NCBI GenBank assembly: GCA_022495005.1 | Contig: JAGYXB010001062.1 | Coordinates: 62,001 to 126,000, forward strand | DNA: 64,000 nt | From: Rhyacophila brunnea | Taxonomy: Eukaryota; Arthropoda; Insecta; Trichoptera; Rhyacophilidae | Reading direction: 5' to 3' | Shown: one piece after another, positions 1-10,829 of the stretch | Position numbering within the stretch: the first letter of the stretch is position 1 | Layout of the letters: each line of letters starts with the position of its first letter | Program-made: the position numbers and the translations under genes | Notes under the pieces: model-generated | Told to the model about the DNA's origin: nothing | Database searches by the model: none | What the model saw: only the letters and a program-made list of their open reading frames with translations

Positions 1-135
1 ACATAAAATGGACGTATGTTGGATTTATATGACAAATAATATTTCGTTTGACAGGCGTCATTTTCACCCGCGACCCGCAATCCGCGCATCGCCTATCAAC
101 GATCTTTTTAGACCGTGCCTCAACTAATGCATGGC

Positions 136-674
136 CTTAAGATTGGACGCATACTAAATTTTGTCAGTCATACTTATTTGTTTTCATTGAACTACGAATA
201 CAATTTTCAGAGTGTGCTGAATAGTTTTTTTTTTTAAATTAAATTAACCCTGCCTAAAGCAAACCATACTTAATAGTTAAGGTATGATATGGGTGGTCCG
301 AAAAATAGTGCACACTTTTTCATTCATATTTATTTGTTTCCGTTCAACTATGAATACATAAATTATTACCAAAGGTGTTGGTTAGTTTTTTTAATTCATT
401 TAGCCTTGCCTACCCAAACCATAATCGATAAATGATATTCTTCTATCTATAAAATATCTAAAATGATGTATTGTTTAATGGTATAGTTTTAGATATTTTA
501 TAAATGTAAGAATATTTTTTGACTATTATCTACTATGGTTTGGAGTAGGCAGTGTTTAATTGAATTTTAAAAAGTAACAGAAACTATCTACACATTGTAG
601 TCTTAGTTCAATGAAAACAAATACGTTTGACTGACAAAGTTTAGTATGCATTATAAATGTCGGATCTTAAGAGC
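136..674. repeat. Foldback repeat with three related arms
   Basis: The same roughly 140-base arm occurs three times: forward at about 136-275, forward and diverged at about 319-470, and inverted at about 476-674. Shared landmarks are CTTAAG at the outer tips, TTTGTTTTCATTGAACTA, and a CTGCCTA..CAAACCATA stretch. The last two arms meet in a hairpin around 455-505 (TAAAATATCTAAAA pairing with TTTTAGATATTTTA). It looks like a non-coding foldback or MITE-type element with one arm duplicated. No coding capacity is visible and no class can be assigned. Confidence 0.6.
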
Positions 675-1164
675 CTACCTCCACCCTTAGCCACTGGAAT
701 TGAGAGAAAGAAATTTATTAAATACTTATAATTTTTTTTATTTTGTTCAGTTTTTTCATAATTTCACCATTATCAATCAAAAAATATTTTAATAATTACC
801 GAAAATCATAATTTGAAAAATGAAAATAATTTTGATCATGATAAGCAAAGTTGTCGCGTTATTTTTCTTACATTACAACAAAATTGTTTTACATATCTTA
901 CTATTGCTATAGCATGTACGCGTGCTTTAAAACTAAAATTTGCTGAAATCGTTTTTTATTTAGTTACTGAAAATTTACTTAATTTCATTTTAAAAAGGGC
1001 CCACATGGACACTGGGTATTCCCCGGCTGCAGAGTCACGTAGTTCCGTCACTGGGTGTGTGCCGAATGTCAATGCCAATCTCAAAATTTGCCTCCACCAC
1101 GTTCGCTAGTTAGTTTTGCGCTAAATAAGGATCTCTGCACGTCGTTTAATATTTGTAAAATTTA

Positions 1165-1705
1165 AAATTCTTCTTCTTCCACCCTGTCACGTCCCAATAT
1201 TTGGGCATAGGGCAAGCACAAGTTCATCACTTCCCTCGGTCCAGCGACAACTCTTGCGCCTCTCGCCATGTCAGACTTGCAGCACGTAGGTCACTCTTGT
1301 AGCACCGCTGCAGGGTGAGAGAGGGCCGGCCACGGCAACGGAACCCATGGGGTTGTGCCACAAGGGTACGAAGTGTCGCACTCTTTGGCGGCATTCGGAA
1401 TACGTAAAGCGTCTCTTCGTGATAACCTCAATCACCGAAGGCTACTGTGTCTGCTCACGAACTCGGGTGTTTGTAACGCGGTCGTACCAATGTACCCCTA
1501 AGATTCGGCGAAGACATCGACTCAAAGCTCAAAAGCCGAGACTCTTGAAGTTTAGTCAGATGCCATGTCTCACAGCCCATACAGGAGCACAGGTAGCACG
1601 CACGCGTTAAACAAACGACATTTGGTCCTCACAGAATACAGCTTTGACCTCCATGCGACTCCAAGTTGGTTGAATGCGGACCCTGCCATACCCATGCGGA
1701 TTCTA
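1165..1705 (-). mobile_element. RTE-type LINE fragment, RT C-terminal end
   Basis: Read on the minus strand, broken frames give the C-terminal end of an RTE-clade reverse transcriptase: a segment like 'LTRACYLCSCMGCETWHLT', corresponding to the usual 'CVLPVLLYGCETWTLT' region. After it comes a 3' tail that on the plus strand reads TTCTTCTTCTTCCACCCTGTC. Stops and frameshifts interrupt every frame, so this is a dead, 5'-truncated copy. The endonuclease domain and the RT catalytic motif are missing. Confidence 0.6.
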
Positions 1706-2277
1706 AGCTCACTATAAATACCCGAAATACTATAAATATAATAAAAATTACTTTGGTAGAATAATAAATATAAGTTATGTTATGAATTATTGAACTTTTC
1801 TGGACAAATATGGCAGCCAATCTGCCGTCGACGTAATATTGACATTGATATCAAGCTTGCATATGAAAAGCTTATCCCTTCATAGTATAACGATCTTCGA
1901 TGACAACTGAGCTTTGCCACAAATAATATCAAATAAAAATAATAAAAGCTTGTGTATCCAACTTAGTAGATAAATACAATAATATTATATGTGGGCAGTT
2001 TTTACAAATTATTATCTCTGCAATCCGAAATGGATCCTGAAAACATTTATTTTACTATAAATAAATGAGTGTTAACCAATCAGATCAGATAGATACAAAT
2101 TGAAAAAAAATAGTATTCGTCTATTTTCCAGACGCTGGGTTCAAATCCATGACGTAATAATTTATTTAAATACAGATATTAGCGTTTTTAATTCACCATA
2201 GCACAATATTATGACGTAAAAATTCTGCGAGACATTGTCTTAAAATTTCAGTAAAACTGTAGTTCAATTATCATAAG

Positions 2278-2480
2278 CCGGGATTGATTTACTGCTAGAT
2301 GAAGGCCTCATCCAGCTCTATCCACTCTTCTTGATCCCTAGTTCTTCACTGCGATGTAGTATATCCACTGTTCGCCAACCCAGCGAGGTTTATGGCGTAT
2401 GTTGTCAGGCGATCCACTCACAAAATGTCCAGCCCTTGCCATTTCGTCAGTTTTTCTACCTCTATCACATCATCACATCG
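2278..2480 (-). mobile_element. RTE 3'-end fragment
   Basis: The minus strand reads AGTGGATAGAGCTGGATGAGGCCTTCATCTAGCAGT, alignable with the 3' end of the RTE copy near 16,710-16,760 (GAGGCCTTCATCCAGCAGTGG). Upstream on the same strand a frame reads 'KWQGLDILVSGSP', like the 'KWRWAGHIARI' segment of the longer copy. It is too short and damaged to encode anything. Confidence 0.5.
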
Positions 2481-2789
2481 TCACCTACTTTATAATTGTG
2501 TTATATTAAAATAATATTCATTTCTATTCGGAACATCGGGGTAAAACGTTGGAGAGTCATGAATGTATAATTATTTGCTTTTTTTAAGTTCCAATTGAAA
2601 CTCTTCAATGAAATCAACATTTCATGGCGCCTATTTATTATATTGTATTGCACTACGAGTTGGTTAATACTCGACAAAAAAAAATTAAATTTCATGTCAA
2701 TCGTCCTTGTTATATTTTAATATGACGATATGACGATATGAAAACAAAGCCTACAAAGAAAGCTGAACACAGTTAAGTAAGATTAACAG

Positions 2790-3190
2790 TTTTCTGCTCT
2801 TGAGACATTATTGCCTGTTATTGGGATGGTTGCCAATCCTGGTGTCCTAAAGAATTTGAATTTGTCTGTCAATTACCTATATGGTCGCAACCACGATCTA
2901 TTCTGGATCGGAACTGTTTCTTCGTGTCAATCCTATCAGGGACCATTAGCGAGGGGTGCAAGACTAGTCAATGCGCACCCCAAAGACATATACACGTTCA
3001 GTGACGTGCTGTGTGTTTTGTTTTTGAAATTTTATTTTTCTGTATCAAATTGTATATGCTTTTTTTAATATTGTCGTCTTCCTCTTGTAAGGGTAATATT
3101 TGTTAAGCACAATATAAATCTTATATTGTGAACGTCTTGAATTTAGATTTAGTATGTCCACAATGTTTTGTTTTCTTAAATAAATAAATA
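2790..3190 (+). mobile_element. Jockey-like LINE fragment with 3' end
   Basis: A plus-strand frame from about 2811 reads 'NLSVNYLYGRNHDLFWIG', which parallels 'VPDNYLRNRDHLLFILPRC' in the better copy at 8084-8488, so this is the last part of a LINE reverse transcriptase ORF. It continues into the shared 3' UTR (ATATTGTGAACGTCTTGAA..ATGTCCACAATG) and ends in a TAAATAAATAAATAAA tail. The fragment is 5'-truncated and non-functional. Confidence 0.6.
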
Positions 3191-3620
3191 AACAGTCGTA
3201 TATTTTTGACATTGAAGTCGATTTTTTCAGTTCGATTACCAAAGTAATTATATTATTAATTTTAATCCTCATTATCACATATATGACATCCCTTGAGATC
3301 CATCTATAATATGCACTGTCAAATTCTGAATAAGCTTTCTCTTTTTCCGTATAATTGGCAAGTATTGTGGTATATGCTTTAGTTTAGATTAATCGGGGAA
3401 TTAGGTACTTCACCTAATCACTTTATCTTATAGGCGTTCGCCCTCTGCAACTTTCACCTGGCAGACTGCTCAAAACAATTAACCTTTCAAGAAACACAGT
3501 GTTGTAATTGAGGTGCTGAGAATTGAACGAACAAAAGTGCACCGCTATTATGACCGAATTGAGTAAATCGATTTCAAAAAAAAAAATACTTATTTTATAA
3601 ATATTCATATTGTTTCAGGG

Positions 3621-4455
3621 CTCAAACTGGTATGGAGTGCACCTGGACGCCCGACTAGTACCTTAAAAATAGACCGCCCGTTGTGTGTAAGCACAAAGTG
3701 TTCAATCCATGCATGCTACCAGTGCTCACGAATGCGTGTGAAAAATATACCCATAATGTAAGAAAAATCCAACAATATATTATGTGTGGCGCAACGTGGC
3801 GTAGAAATGTGCATGTTGGGCATAACGCAAAAGGCCCAAAAAAGGTACCGAAGGAATAAAGCAGACGAGAGGACGCGATATGATAGAGGCGTATCCGAAA
3901 ATTTGTACGTAAACAGTTCACCGCAGGACACTTATTCGTGCACCGCAGTGCGTGAAACATGAGTTCGTGTAACATTTAATCAAATGACGAGTTCTTCGTT
4001 GAACATTTCACCGTGGAGTATATTTGTGCGTATGCTACAACATATGGCAAATTTTATGAGATGTAATTACTAGGTTAGGTTAGATTAGGGTTTGTACTAT
4101 TTGCAAATATTGCCGCATTTTGTAAGATACGTACAAATGTATTCCACGGTGAAATGTTCAACGAAGAACTCGTCATTTGATAAAATGTTATACGAACTCA
4201 TGTTTCACGTACTGCAGCGCACGAATAAGTGTCCCACGATGAACTACATACGTACAACTTACATGTAACCTGATAGAGGTCGATAAGTGGATGAAATGGC
4301 AATAGGCTGTAAAATGCCGTCATAAGCAGTAACCGAGGGGCTTTAAATGACCACGTTCCGATGTACGTGACAGCAAATAAAAATAGATCGAGAAGAGTGG
4401 AAGGACCTAGGGGAGACCTTCACCCAGCAGTAGATCGACCTAGGGTGATGATCAT
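3621..4455 (+). mobile_element. Degraded RTE copy split by a foldback element
   Basis: Two blocks, 3621-3889 and 4271-4455, align in order with the RTE copy at about 16,270-16,780. Shared landmarks are CACAAAGTGTTCAA, CGTGG..GAAATGTGCATGTTGGGCATAACGC, the RT-tail segment 'VAQRGVEMCMLGIT', and the 3' end CTTCACCCAGCAGTAGATCGACC followed by a short GATGATCAT tail. The intervening 381 bases are a separate inverted-repeat insertion. All frames are broken. Confidence 0.7.
3890..4270. repeat. Foldback MITE with ~130-bp TIRs and 9-bp TSD
   Basis: The arms at about 3903-4030 and 4130-4257 are inverted copies at over 90% identity by eye; both carry GACACTTATTCGTGC, GTGAAACATGAGTTCGT, and AATGACGAGTTCTTCGTTGA. 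The centre (4030-4130) is AT-rich with a short TTAGGTTAGATTAGG run. It is flanked by TGATAGAGG at 3881-3889 and 4271-4279. The uninterrupted sibling RTE copy near 16,520 has a single TAATAGAG at the homologous place, so this is a true target-site duplication. Long TIRs plus a 9-bp duplication are the pattern of Mutator-like MITEs; that class is an inference. Confidence 0.75.
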
Positions 4456-5374
4456 ATGTTTAGTATTTTAAGGAAAAGGTATGACTAAAACATTCAAATT
4501 ACAAAGTTGCTATGAAAATAATAATATTATATATACAAAATTCCATTGAGCGAATTACTTTTTACTATTTTTCTCAAATGCTACATAATTTTTGATATTA
4601 AAATAAAGTTTTTATGTAGTATCTAAATTTTATTACTAAACAGTGTTTATTGAAGAAAATACCTACCTACATACTTCGGAAATACTTCAGAAACATCCAG
4701 CAGATTCCGACCAATATGTTCAACCTGTTTAATGAAGAATGTTGCATTCTCAAATCTTGTGAATTATTCGTTTGACCGAAATAATCAAAAATATAAGTAA
4801 GTTGCTGTGAAAATAATAACTACATTAATTTTATACAGCATCTTAGGGGATATCATACAATGTTACAAATAAACTACTTATATCGTTTCAATTACGTTTT
4901 CCTCATAATGATGTAAAAACTGCTAAAAACACTTTTTTCATTATGATTATGTCATGTACACTGGTTTAATCATCAATGTGGTTTATTATCAATATAAAAA
5001 TATATCTGAAATTAGCACAACCAATTTAATTAAAATAAAACAATCATAGGTACAAAATATACTTAAACGGAATAGACATTTCAAACTATTTCAAAACTAA
5101 AGAGTTGTTGAGAAGTTGAAGTTGATTCAGAATTGTATCCAAATTATTAATCAAACTTGCACTTAACTAGCAGGTATATTAACCCCAAAGAGATAGAAAA
5201 CTATGAAAATAATCCAAACGTTTGTATTACAACATTATTAATTGATAGCGATTGAAAAATGATAATTTAGTAAGGTTCAATTAGTATAGAAAATTTAAAT
5301 TGTCTACGTTGGAAGCATTATAAAGATAAAAAAGCCAAATGTCATGCGTATACGTCTCGTTAGTGCGTAGTATT
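4456..5374. other. AT-rich stretch, nothing recognised
   Basis: I see no open frame with protein-like composition, no terminal repeats and no match to other repeats in the window. Confidence 0.5.
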
Positions 5375-6400
5375 CTTGAATATGGGTCTATTATCTGGAG
5401 TCCTTGCGAAGTTTCCTGCAAGCTTATTTTAGAGCGCGTCCAGAAGAAATTTCTTCGATGTCTTTATTTTTTTTATACATATAACTATTTTAATTTCAAT
5501 AATCCATCAAACGATTAATTTCCGACTGCCTTTCTACAATGCATGTTCACTATTTACTCTCTTGAATCTTGTAGGTCACTTATGCTCTTGAGACATTTTT
5601 CCAGCTATTACGAAGGATGGTTTCCAATCCTGGCATCCTTATTTAAATTTATATGCGTCTGTCAATTAATTACCTACGTGGTCGAAGCCATTACCTATTC
5701 TGGGTAAGAACTGTTTTCTCGAGTCACCAGTCACCATTAGCGAGGGCGCTCAATACTTATTTTACAACGTTTTTCTTATTTTATTTCATTACAACGTTTT
5801 TACAACGTTACAACGTTTTTCTTAGCTCGTATTCTTATTTGTCCGGTACAAATCTTTCAATCGATTTTTAACTAACTTCCCGACAAGCTAGACATTTAAA
5901 CTTTTAGAATATATCAGAACACGATGCCAATGCGTTTTTTTAATACTTTAAGCCATGTTTAAGTGGAATTGATTTAATTTTCAGTTAATTCTGTTTTGTA
6001 TGAAAAGTTATTTCGGAAGAAATCCGTAAAAAGTAAAACTATTATTGGTTTCTAAGCAGATAGTCCTAGCAACTAAATTATTAATATTAATATATACGTG
6101 CGTTACTATGGAAATCAATATAGTATTATTTCTATCAATTACAATTTTTTTTGATCGTTTAAGCTAGTCAAGTCAAGTTTGTATGATTCTACAGAAAATT
6201 TAAAAACGTTGTATATAAAAAGTTCTTTTTATCTTGTAACTATTCAATGTTGTGCTGTGCATATTGTTTTTGACACTTTATTTTATTGTGTTGTTTATGT
6301 TATTTATTTTTTCTACTTATTTCTCTTGTGAGGGTAATATTTGTTATAATTTAAATCTCATGTTGTGAACGTCCTGAATTATGATTTGTTTTGTTTTCTT
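5375..6400 (+). mobile_element. Jockey-like LINE fragments, several pieces
   Basis: Piece 1 (5375-5480) encodes 'ILEYGSIIWSP' and 'ILERVQKKFLRCLYF', the RT region before the C-terminal domain. Piece 2 (5590-5760) encodes 'RLSINYLRGRSHYLFWVRT', matching the 'NYLRNRDHLLF' segment at 8310. Piece 3 (about 6240-6400) carries the family 3' UTR (GGGTAATATTTGTTA..CTCATGTTGTGAACGTCC). They are in element order on one strand, so this is probably a single old insertion eroded by deletions and insertions. A TTTTACAACGTT motif is repeated several times at 5760-5820. Confidence 0.55.
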
Positions 6401-6639
6401 GAATTTTCTTTGTTATGCTTAGGTACCATTAATTTTTCCTTGGATGACAAGTTGGGAAATACTGTACTTTTGTCCACTCATAATATTGTGACCGACGTGG
6501 TTTTGATACAACGATTGATAACTTTAACATTATTTATCACCTGGTCAGTAGAGGGAATTTTGAATATGTGTATATACAACCACATTTCGAAGGCTTCAAT
6601 TGTCCATGGCATCGCTTGGTTTAGCGTCATACTTCAATA

Positions 6640-6965
6640 TTTCAATATACACCAACTAGAAAAATCTTTGAAAAAAATATGACGTCGGGCCGGGACTCGA
6701 ACCCGCATCGCATAGGCGGCTCTCGTGGTGTAGTGGGTAAGGCGCTGGCTTCCACCCGAGAGTTCTGGGTTCGATTCCCGGTCATGACAAAAACGTTTAT
6801 GTGTTTTTCTCAAAGCCTGGGTGTTTTGTGATTGTTCAAAATTACTAACAACCACCTTGTACGAAAAAGCAAGGACATGGTTATTAATAATTCTAAAAAA
6901 AAAAAAAACCCGCATCCATTGGACTCCGGTCAAAGTGCTTTGCCAATTAATCCTACTTAATTGCG
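6640..6965 (-). mobile_element. tRNA-derived SINE, family 2 (outer, interrupted)
   Basis: On the minus strand the halves 6917-6965 and 6640-6709 join to a tRNA-like head: AATTGGCAAAGCACTTTGACCGGA, then GGGTTCGAGTCCCGGCCCGACG with a B-box. The same family occurs at 7205-7330 (-) and, uninterrupted, at 46,505-46,600 (+). The copy is split by the family 1 SINE at 6710-6906. Confidence 0.65.
6710..6906 (+). mobile_element. tRNA-derived SINE, family 1, inserted in another SINE
   Basis: The head has a Pol III A-box-like TGGTGTAGTGGGTAAGGCG and B-box-like GGTTCGATTCCCGG (about 6728-6783). The body includes CAACCACCTTGTACGAAAAAGCAAGG, and the tail is a run of A. It is flanked by AACCCGCATC at 6700-6709 and 6907-6916, a 10-bp target duplication. 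A sibling at about 57,810-57,970 shares the body and tail. This is a SINE, not a functional tRNA gene, because the cloverleaf is followed by a conserved body and poly(A). Confidence 0.75.
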
Positions 6966-7204
6966 ACTAAATTAACCAGTAGTCATACTTATGAAGCGCT
7001 TTATAAATTGCGTTACCAATAATATGTATTTACCCTGTTTCCGAGCCGATGTCAGGATCTCTGCAAATATTAGACATATTAAATCTATATCTATATTATT
7101 AATGTAATTACACTTTCTAATTATTTAATAAACCATTTATTTTATTCAATGAATAATTCAAAATATTTAAAAATGTATCATCGCATATTGCACATAAAAA
7201 TATC

Positions 7205-7330
7205 AACTAGAAAATTATTTGAAAAATATACAACTCCGGCCGGGAGTCAGACCCACAACCATTAGATTCCGGCCAACGTGTTTTGTTTCTTGAACTACCA
7301 GTATCCTATTCACTTATGATGAAATTATCT
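7205..7330 (-). mobile_element. tRNA-derived SINE, family 2
   Basis: The minus strand reads ACGTTGGCCGGAATCTAATGG and GTGGGTCTGACTCCCGGCCGG, the degraded B-box half of the SINE seen at 6640-6965 and 46,505-46,600. The flanking ACTAGAAAATTATTTGAAAAATAT matches the 3' tail of the 6640 copy. Confidence 0.5.
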
Positions 7331-7469
7331 AATATTCAAAGTGTTTTTTTAAATATCTCTCATAGCGTAAGTGTGAATATTTAATGCGAAACCTCTCCCA
7401 GTATCACTTCATATAGGTACAACAGTCATATCTGTATAAAAGAAGAAGACGCATAGAGGCTACACCATG

Positions 7470-8075
7470 ACTCCCACAAGGAAGAGATTGACAGGGCTCT
7501 AGCCTGTGAGCCTGGGCTGAGAGGAGGCTCGGTGTGGCGGGTCAACCAGTTTAGTGAGAAAAAACAACAAATTTGTTCTTCCAGTAAAAAAAATCGCCTG
7601 CGGCGCTACTTTCCTTAATAATTATTAACATAAAAAAATATGTGATTGTAATCCGATCCGATGTAATTTGATAATTGGCATAATTAATCAAATGATAAGT
7701 CACGTGTAAAATTTTATTTTATAATTATCATTTTAACTGTGTTTCCTAACATACGAAAAAGCTGCAAGCAAGGCTGCGTATTACTTGGCTACCACAAAGT
7801 CGCGATAAGTGCTTCATAATAAATGCTAAGTGCCGACAACTCAATAGATTAATTGAATTTATTTAAAAATCGTTAAAAATACACGGAATACCCTTAACCC
7901 TGGGGTTCCGTGGAAACCGCTTGAGGTACACTACTGTAGAAAATCACACTGTCATTAATCTTAGCGTAGTAGTATACAAGTAGTAGTATAAGTAGCGTAT
8001 AAGTAGGGGGCCAGGCCTGAAGCCCATAGATCCAGGCCTGAAGGCCCGCTTCAGGATGTGCGGGCCATGGGCTAC
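7470..8075. repeat. Dispersed repeat shared with 39,990-40,549
   Basis: Three blocks are collinear with the second copy: GGGTCAACCAG..TTAGTGAGA (7537-7560), AAAAATCGCCTGCGGCGCT (7587-7605), and TCACACTGTCATTAATCTT..GGCCCGCTTCAGGATGTGCGGGCCATGG (7945-8070). Spacing is similar in both. The second copy ends in a hAT-like tip (GGGTGCGCCACTG), so this may be a non-autonomous DNA element. Here the right end has been cut by the LINE at 8076. Confidence 0.5.
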
Positions 8076-8940
8076 ACCAGTCTGTGGAGAGGGTTCAGAA
8101 GAAATTCTTGAGAGTCCTTTACTTGAAGTTGTATGGATACTATCCGTGGCTTTATCCAACTGACTTTCTCTTAGATATGTTTACATACTGCATTCTTCAA
8201 TTTAGAAGAAATCTTTATTTAGCTACGTATTTTTTTCGGCTTACACGAGGTATAAATGAGAACTCTGCCATTCTGGGTAGTGCTGACCTGTGTGTTCCTG
8301 ATAACTATCTTAGAAATAGAGACCATCTGTTGTTTATTCTCCCAAGGTGCAGAACCAACCTGCCACTGGTAATGCCAATTGGGAGGGCGATAACTATGTT
8401 CAACGAAATTGCTTCGGGTGTTGATATATTCCACCTACGTGAGAATGAGTTTAGGTGGACGTTGTTTTATTTTCTTTTATTTTGTTAACTGTCAATTCAT
8501 GGTGGAACTGCATTGTATTGTTGTTTTTATTTAATAAAACGCAATTTTTTTTTATAGTACTTATTCTTATTATTGTTGAAAATGTCCCACTGAGGCGGAC
8601 GAAACCGGTTTTAATATATTAATTAAAAGTGGAATAAGTACTATTAAAAAAAATTGCGTTTTATTAAATAAAAACAACAAGGACGTTGTTTTATAAATTC
8701 TTAAAATAGGGTCTGCTTAACTCATCCGGTATACTTCCTTGTACCTATCTAATTTATATTTTTGTAATTACACATTTCTACTGTTTAATAACATATTATC
8801 CATCTCTTTACTGATCTATCTCTATACTGATCTATCTCTTTTTTATGTAATACTGTTTTATATTTCTTTGTTTCTAAATGTCATGTTGTGAACGTCTTAT
8901 ACTTATACTTTGTAATGTCCACAATATGTTAAAAAAAAAT
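8076..8940 (+). mobile_element. Jockey-like LINE, 5'-truncated
   Basis: An open frame at 8084-8488 encodes the final ~130 residues of a non-LTR reverse transcriptase. Its landmarks are 'RVQKKFLRVLYLKLYGYYP' near the start, 'VPDNYLRNRDHLLF' in the middle and 'IASGVDIFHLRENEF' near the end. The catalytic YADD region is absent. A 3' UTR follows, with the family marker ATGTCATGTTGTGAACGTCTTATAC..AATGTCCACAATATG, ending near 8940 in an A-rich tail. The copy is interrupted at 8471-8680. It is the best-preserved member of the family in the window and serves as its reference. Confidence 0.7.
8471..8680. repeat. Insertion with near-perfect ~49-bp inverted repeats
   Basis: GGACGTTGTTTTAT is repeated exactly at 8457-8470 and 8681-8694, bracketing about 210 bases not present in the sibling LINE end at 56,180. 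Within it, 8518-8567 and 8632-8680 are inverted copies with about one mismatch plus a length change in an A/T run. The loop contains GGCGGACGAAACCGGTTTTAA. A 14-bp duplication is more like retrotransposition than a cut-and-paste MITE, so the class is open. Confidence 0.6.
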
Positions 8941-10829
8941 TGAACCATTCACCTGGAAAGTGAGTTCAGTCCCATTCGCTTCAACTTTTTTCAAATAGGT
9001 ATGTTCTTATTCATTTTCATTAAATTATTAATTCACCTAACATTTTTAAAATGTTGATTTAAATAACTTGAATATCGCCCTATTAATAGCGAACCAAGCT
9101 CTAAATGCCGAGAAGCGGTCTCCACTTAAAACCCGTTTTTTCCCGTCGTTTTTTTCACTCACTTCGTGTTATAGAGGAGGTATTCAGTCACTTCCTTTGA
9201 AGTTGTATAACTACCCGCAACCCTTTCACTGCGGTCGCCCTTTAATTAAGCCAGACGGCGTTGCGTGTTGAAATCCGGGAAGTTGCCAGATTAGAGGATT
9301 AAACTTTTAGAGAGGTTTTTGCAAGACCGTCGGGTGTGTCAACATCTAGTTGACACACTGCCGTGTTATATTATTCAATAGGTACAATATTTCATTATTT
9401 AATTTAATGCCTATATAAGCTTACGAATGTTAGGGAAACTCTAGAGATTATAATTATATGGGTTACATATGAAGTTTTTAAATTGTCCGTATCGGTACCA
9501 TAGGGTTGCCACATGATGTTTTATAACTGTAATAATTCCTGATATTCTTTCTTAATTTTATGCGCTAATGCAAATCACGATAATAGATTATTATGCTTTA
9601 TTGGCTCTTTTCATTTTATTTATTTATTTATTTAGAAAAAGAGTATTACGGCATTACAGCGATTGGCCAATGCGCCATAATACATAATAAATACAAAATT
9701 ATAAAAATATCTTAATTACAAATAACAACTAATATAACAAGAAAATAGAAAAGACAGCACGTGTTTATGTGGATATTAAAGAAACATGATAATATATACA
9801 ATTATAAATTTAACCTATTTAACACGTCCACAAACATTATATTATAGTTAATAAAAAATAAATAAACCTTTATGGTGCTATCAAATAAGTTAATCTCACG
9901 ATACACAGCATCATGGAACATAACATCTGTCCTGCGATGAAGTATCTTGAAGATCGTAGAGTTACGAGTGATATTGGTGGGAACATGAAAATTAATGTTT
10001 GCCAGTATATACGGTTCATCTTACGATTAAGACATTTCTATGCAGAATACTGCTTTTCCATTATCGCACACATTATGCATGAAATCAAAATAGGATAAAA
10101 TTTCACTTCTCTCACTTTATCTGCCAAAAGTCAATTATAAATAGACACATTTTGTCAACACAGAAAGATATCATTTAACGCGCATCACATCTATAATGCT
10201 TTAATACAGTTTTTTGTAATTTTTCTACATCATTCGTATATTATTGTTTGTGGTCATTATTCATTAAAATTTAATATGGAACGGTAAATAAGGATATATG
10301 TATCCAGTTCCAATAGAAGAACAGGTTCGCTCGTCTTAGTAATTGGTATTTTTTGGGCGTCGTAAAAATATGAATTTGAACTCTACCAACGTGACGTGAA
10401 ATAAATAGTTTGAAAACCACTGAATTGTAATGATACTATGACATATTAATATCCAAGCCGTTAATAACTCCTTCAGAAAATTTCTGTGGCGCCCCGAGCT
10501 TAAGTTATCCTGATAGTGAGTGTTGCAGGGAACCTCTACGGCTTGGTAGAATGGCTCGCAACCTACCCTGAGTGGTTGATGGTCACCGGTTGAGCTAGAC
10601 TGACATTATGATATTATAGCCTCTCGGTTATTTCAAGAGCGAGTTACTTCCAATTTCATTTTATAACAGAATGTACTTCTAATTCCTTTTTAATTATATT
10701 ACAGTCTGTTTAATTTATTTGTGTCACCAATGGTTGACCAGTTCTACAACAAATAATGCTCCCGTTTTATGAATACAACGATTACTATGAAAAGAGTTGT
10801 GACCCTTTGTATAACTATAGATACTATTA
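8941..10829. other. Intergenic, no gene recognised
   Basis: There is a GC-richer island at about 9080-9360 (small palindrome TGTGTCAAC-ATCTA-GTTGACACA near 9336-9358), a (TTTA)n run near 9615-9645, and another GC-richer block at 10,490-10,600. None translates into a recognisable protein or matches other repeats in the window. Confidence 0.45.

Noticed and set aside
813..1109. 98-codon frame as a small gene
   Set aside because: Composition is like random AT-rich translation, there is no homology I recognise, and no splice or poly(A) signals support it.
6365..6682. 105-codon frame as a gene
   Set aside because: It overlaps LINE 3' UTR at the start and SINE sequence at the end; the middle shows no family resemblance.
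6710..6790. Functional tRNA gene
   Set aside because: The head has A and B boxes but continues into a SINE body and poly(A), with a target duplication and sibling copies.
8584..8615. Hammerhead core in the 8.5-kb inverted repeat
   Set aside because: CACTGAGGCGGAC lacks the CTGANGA core; only the GAAACCGG part resembles the 59-kb motif.
9913..10098. 61-codon frame as a gene
   Set aside because: Short, isolated, no recognisable motif or neighbouring exon.
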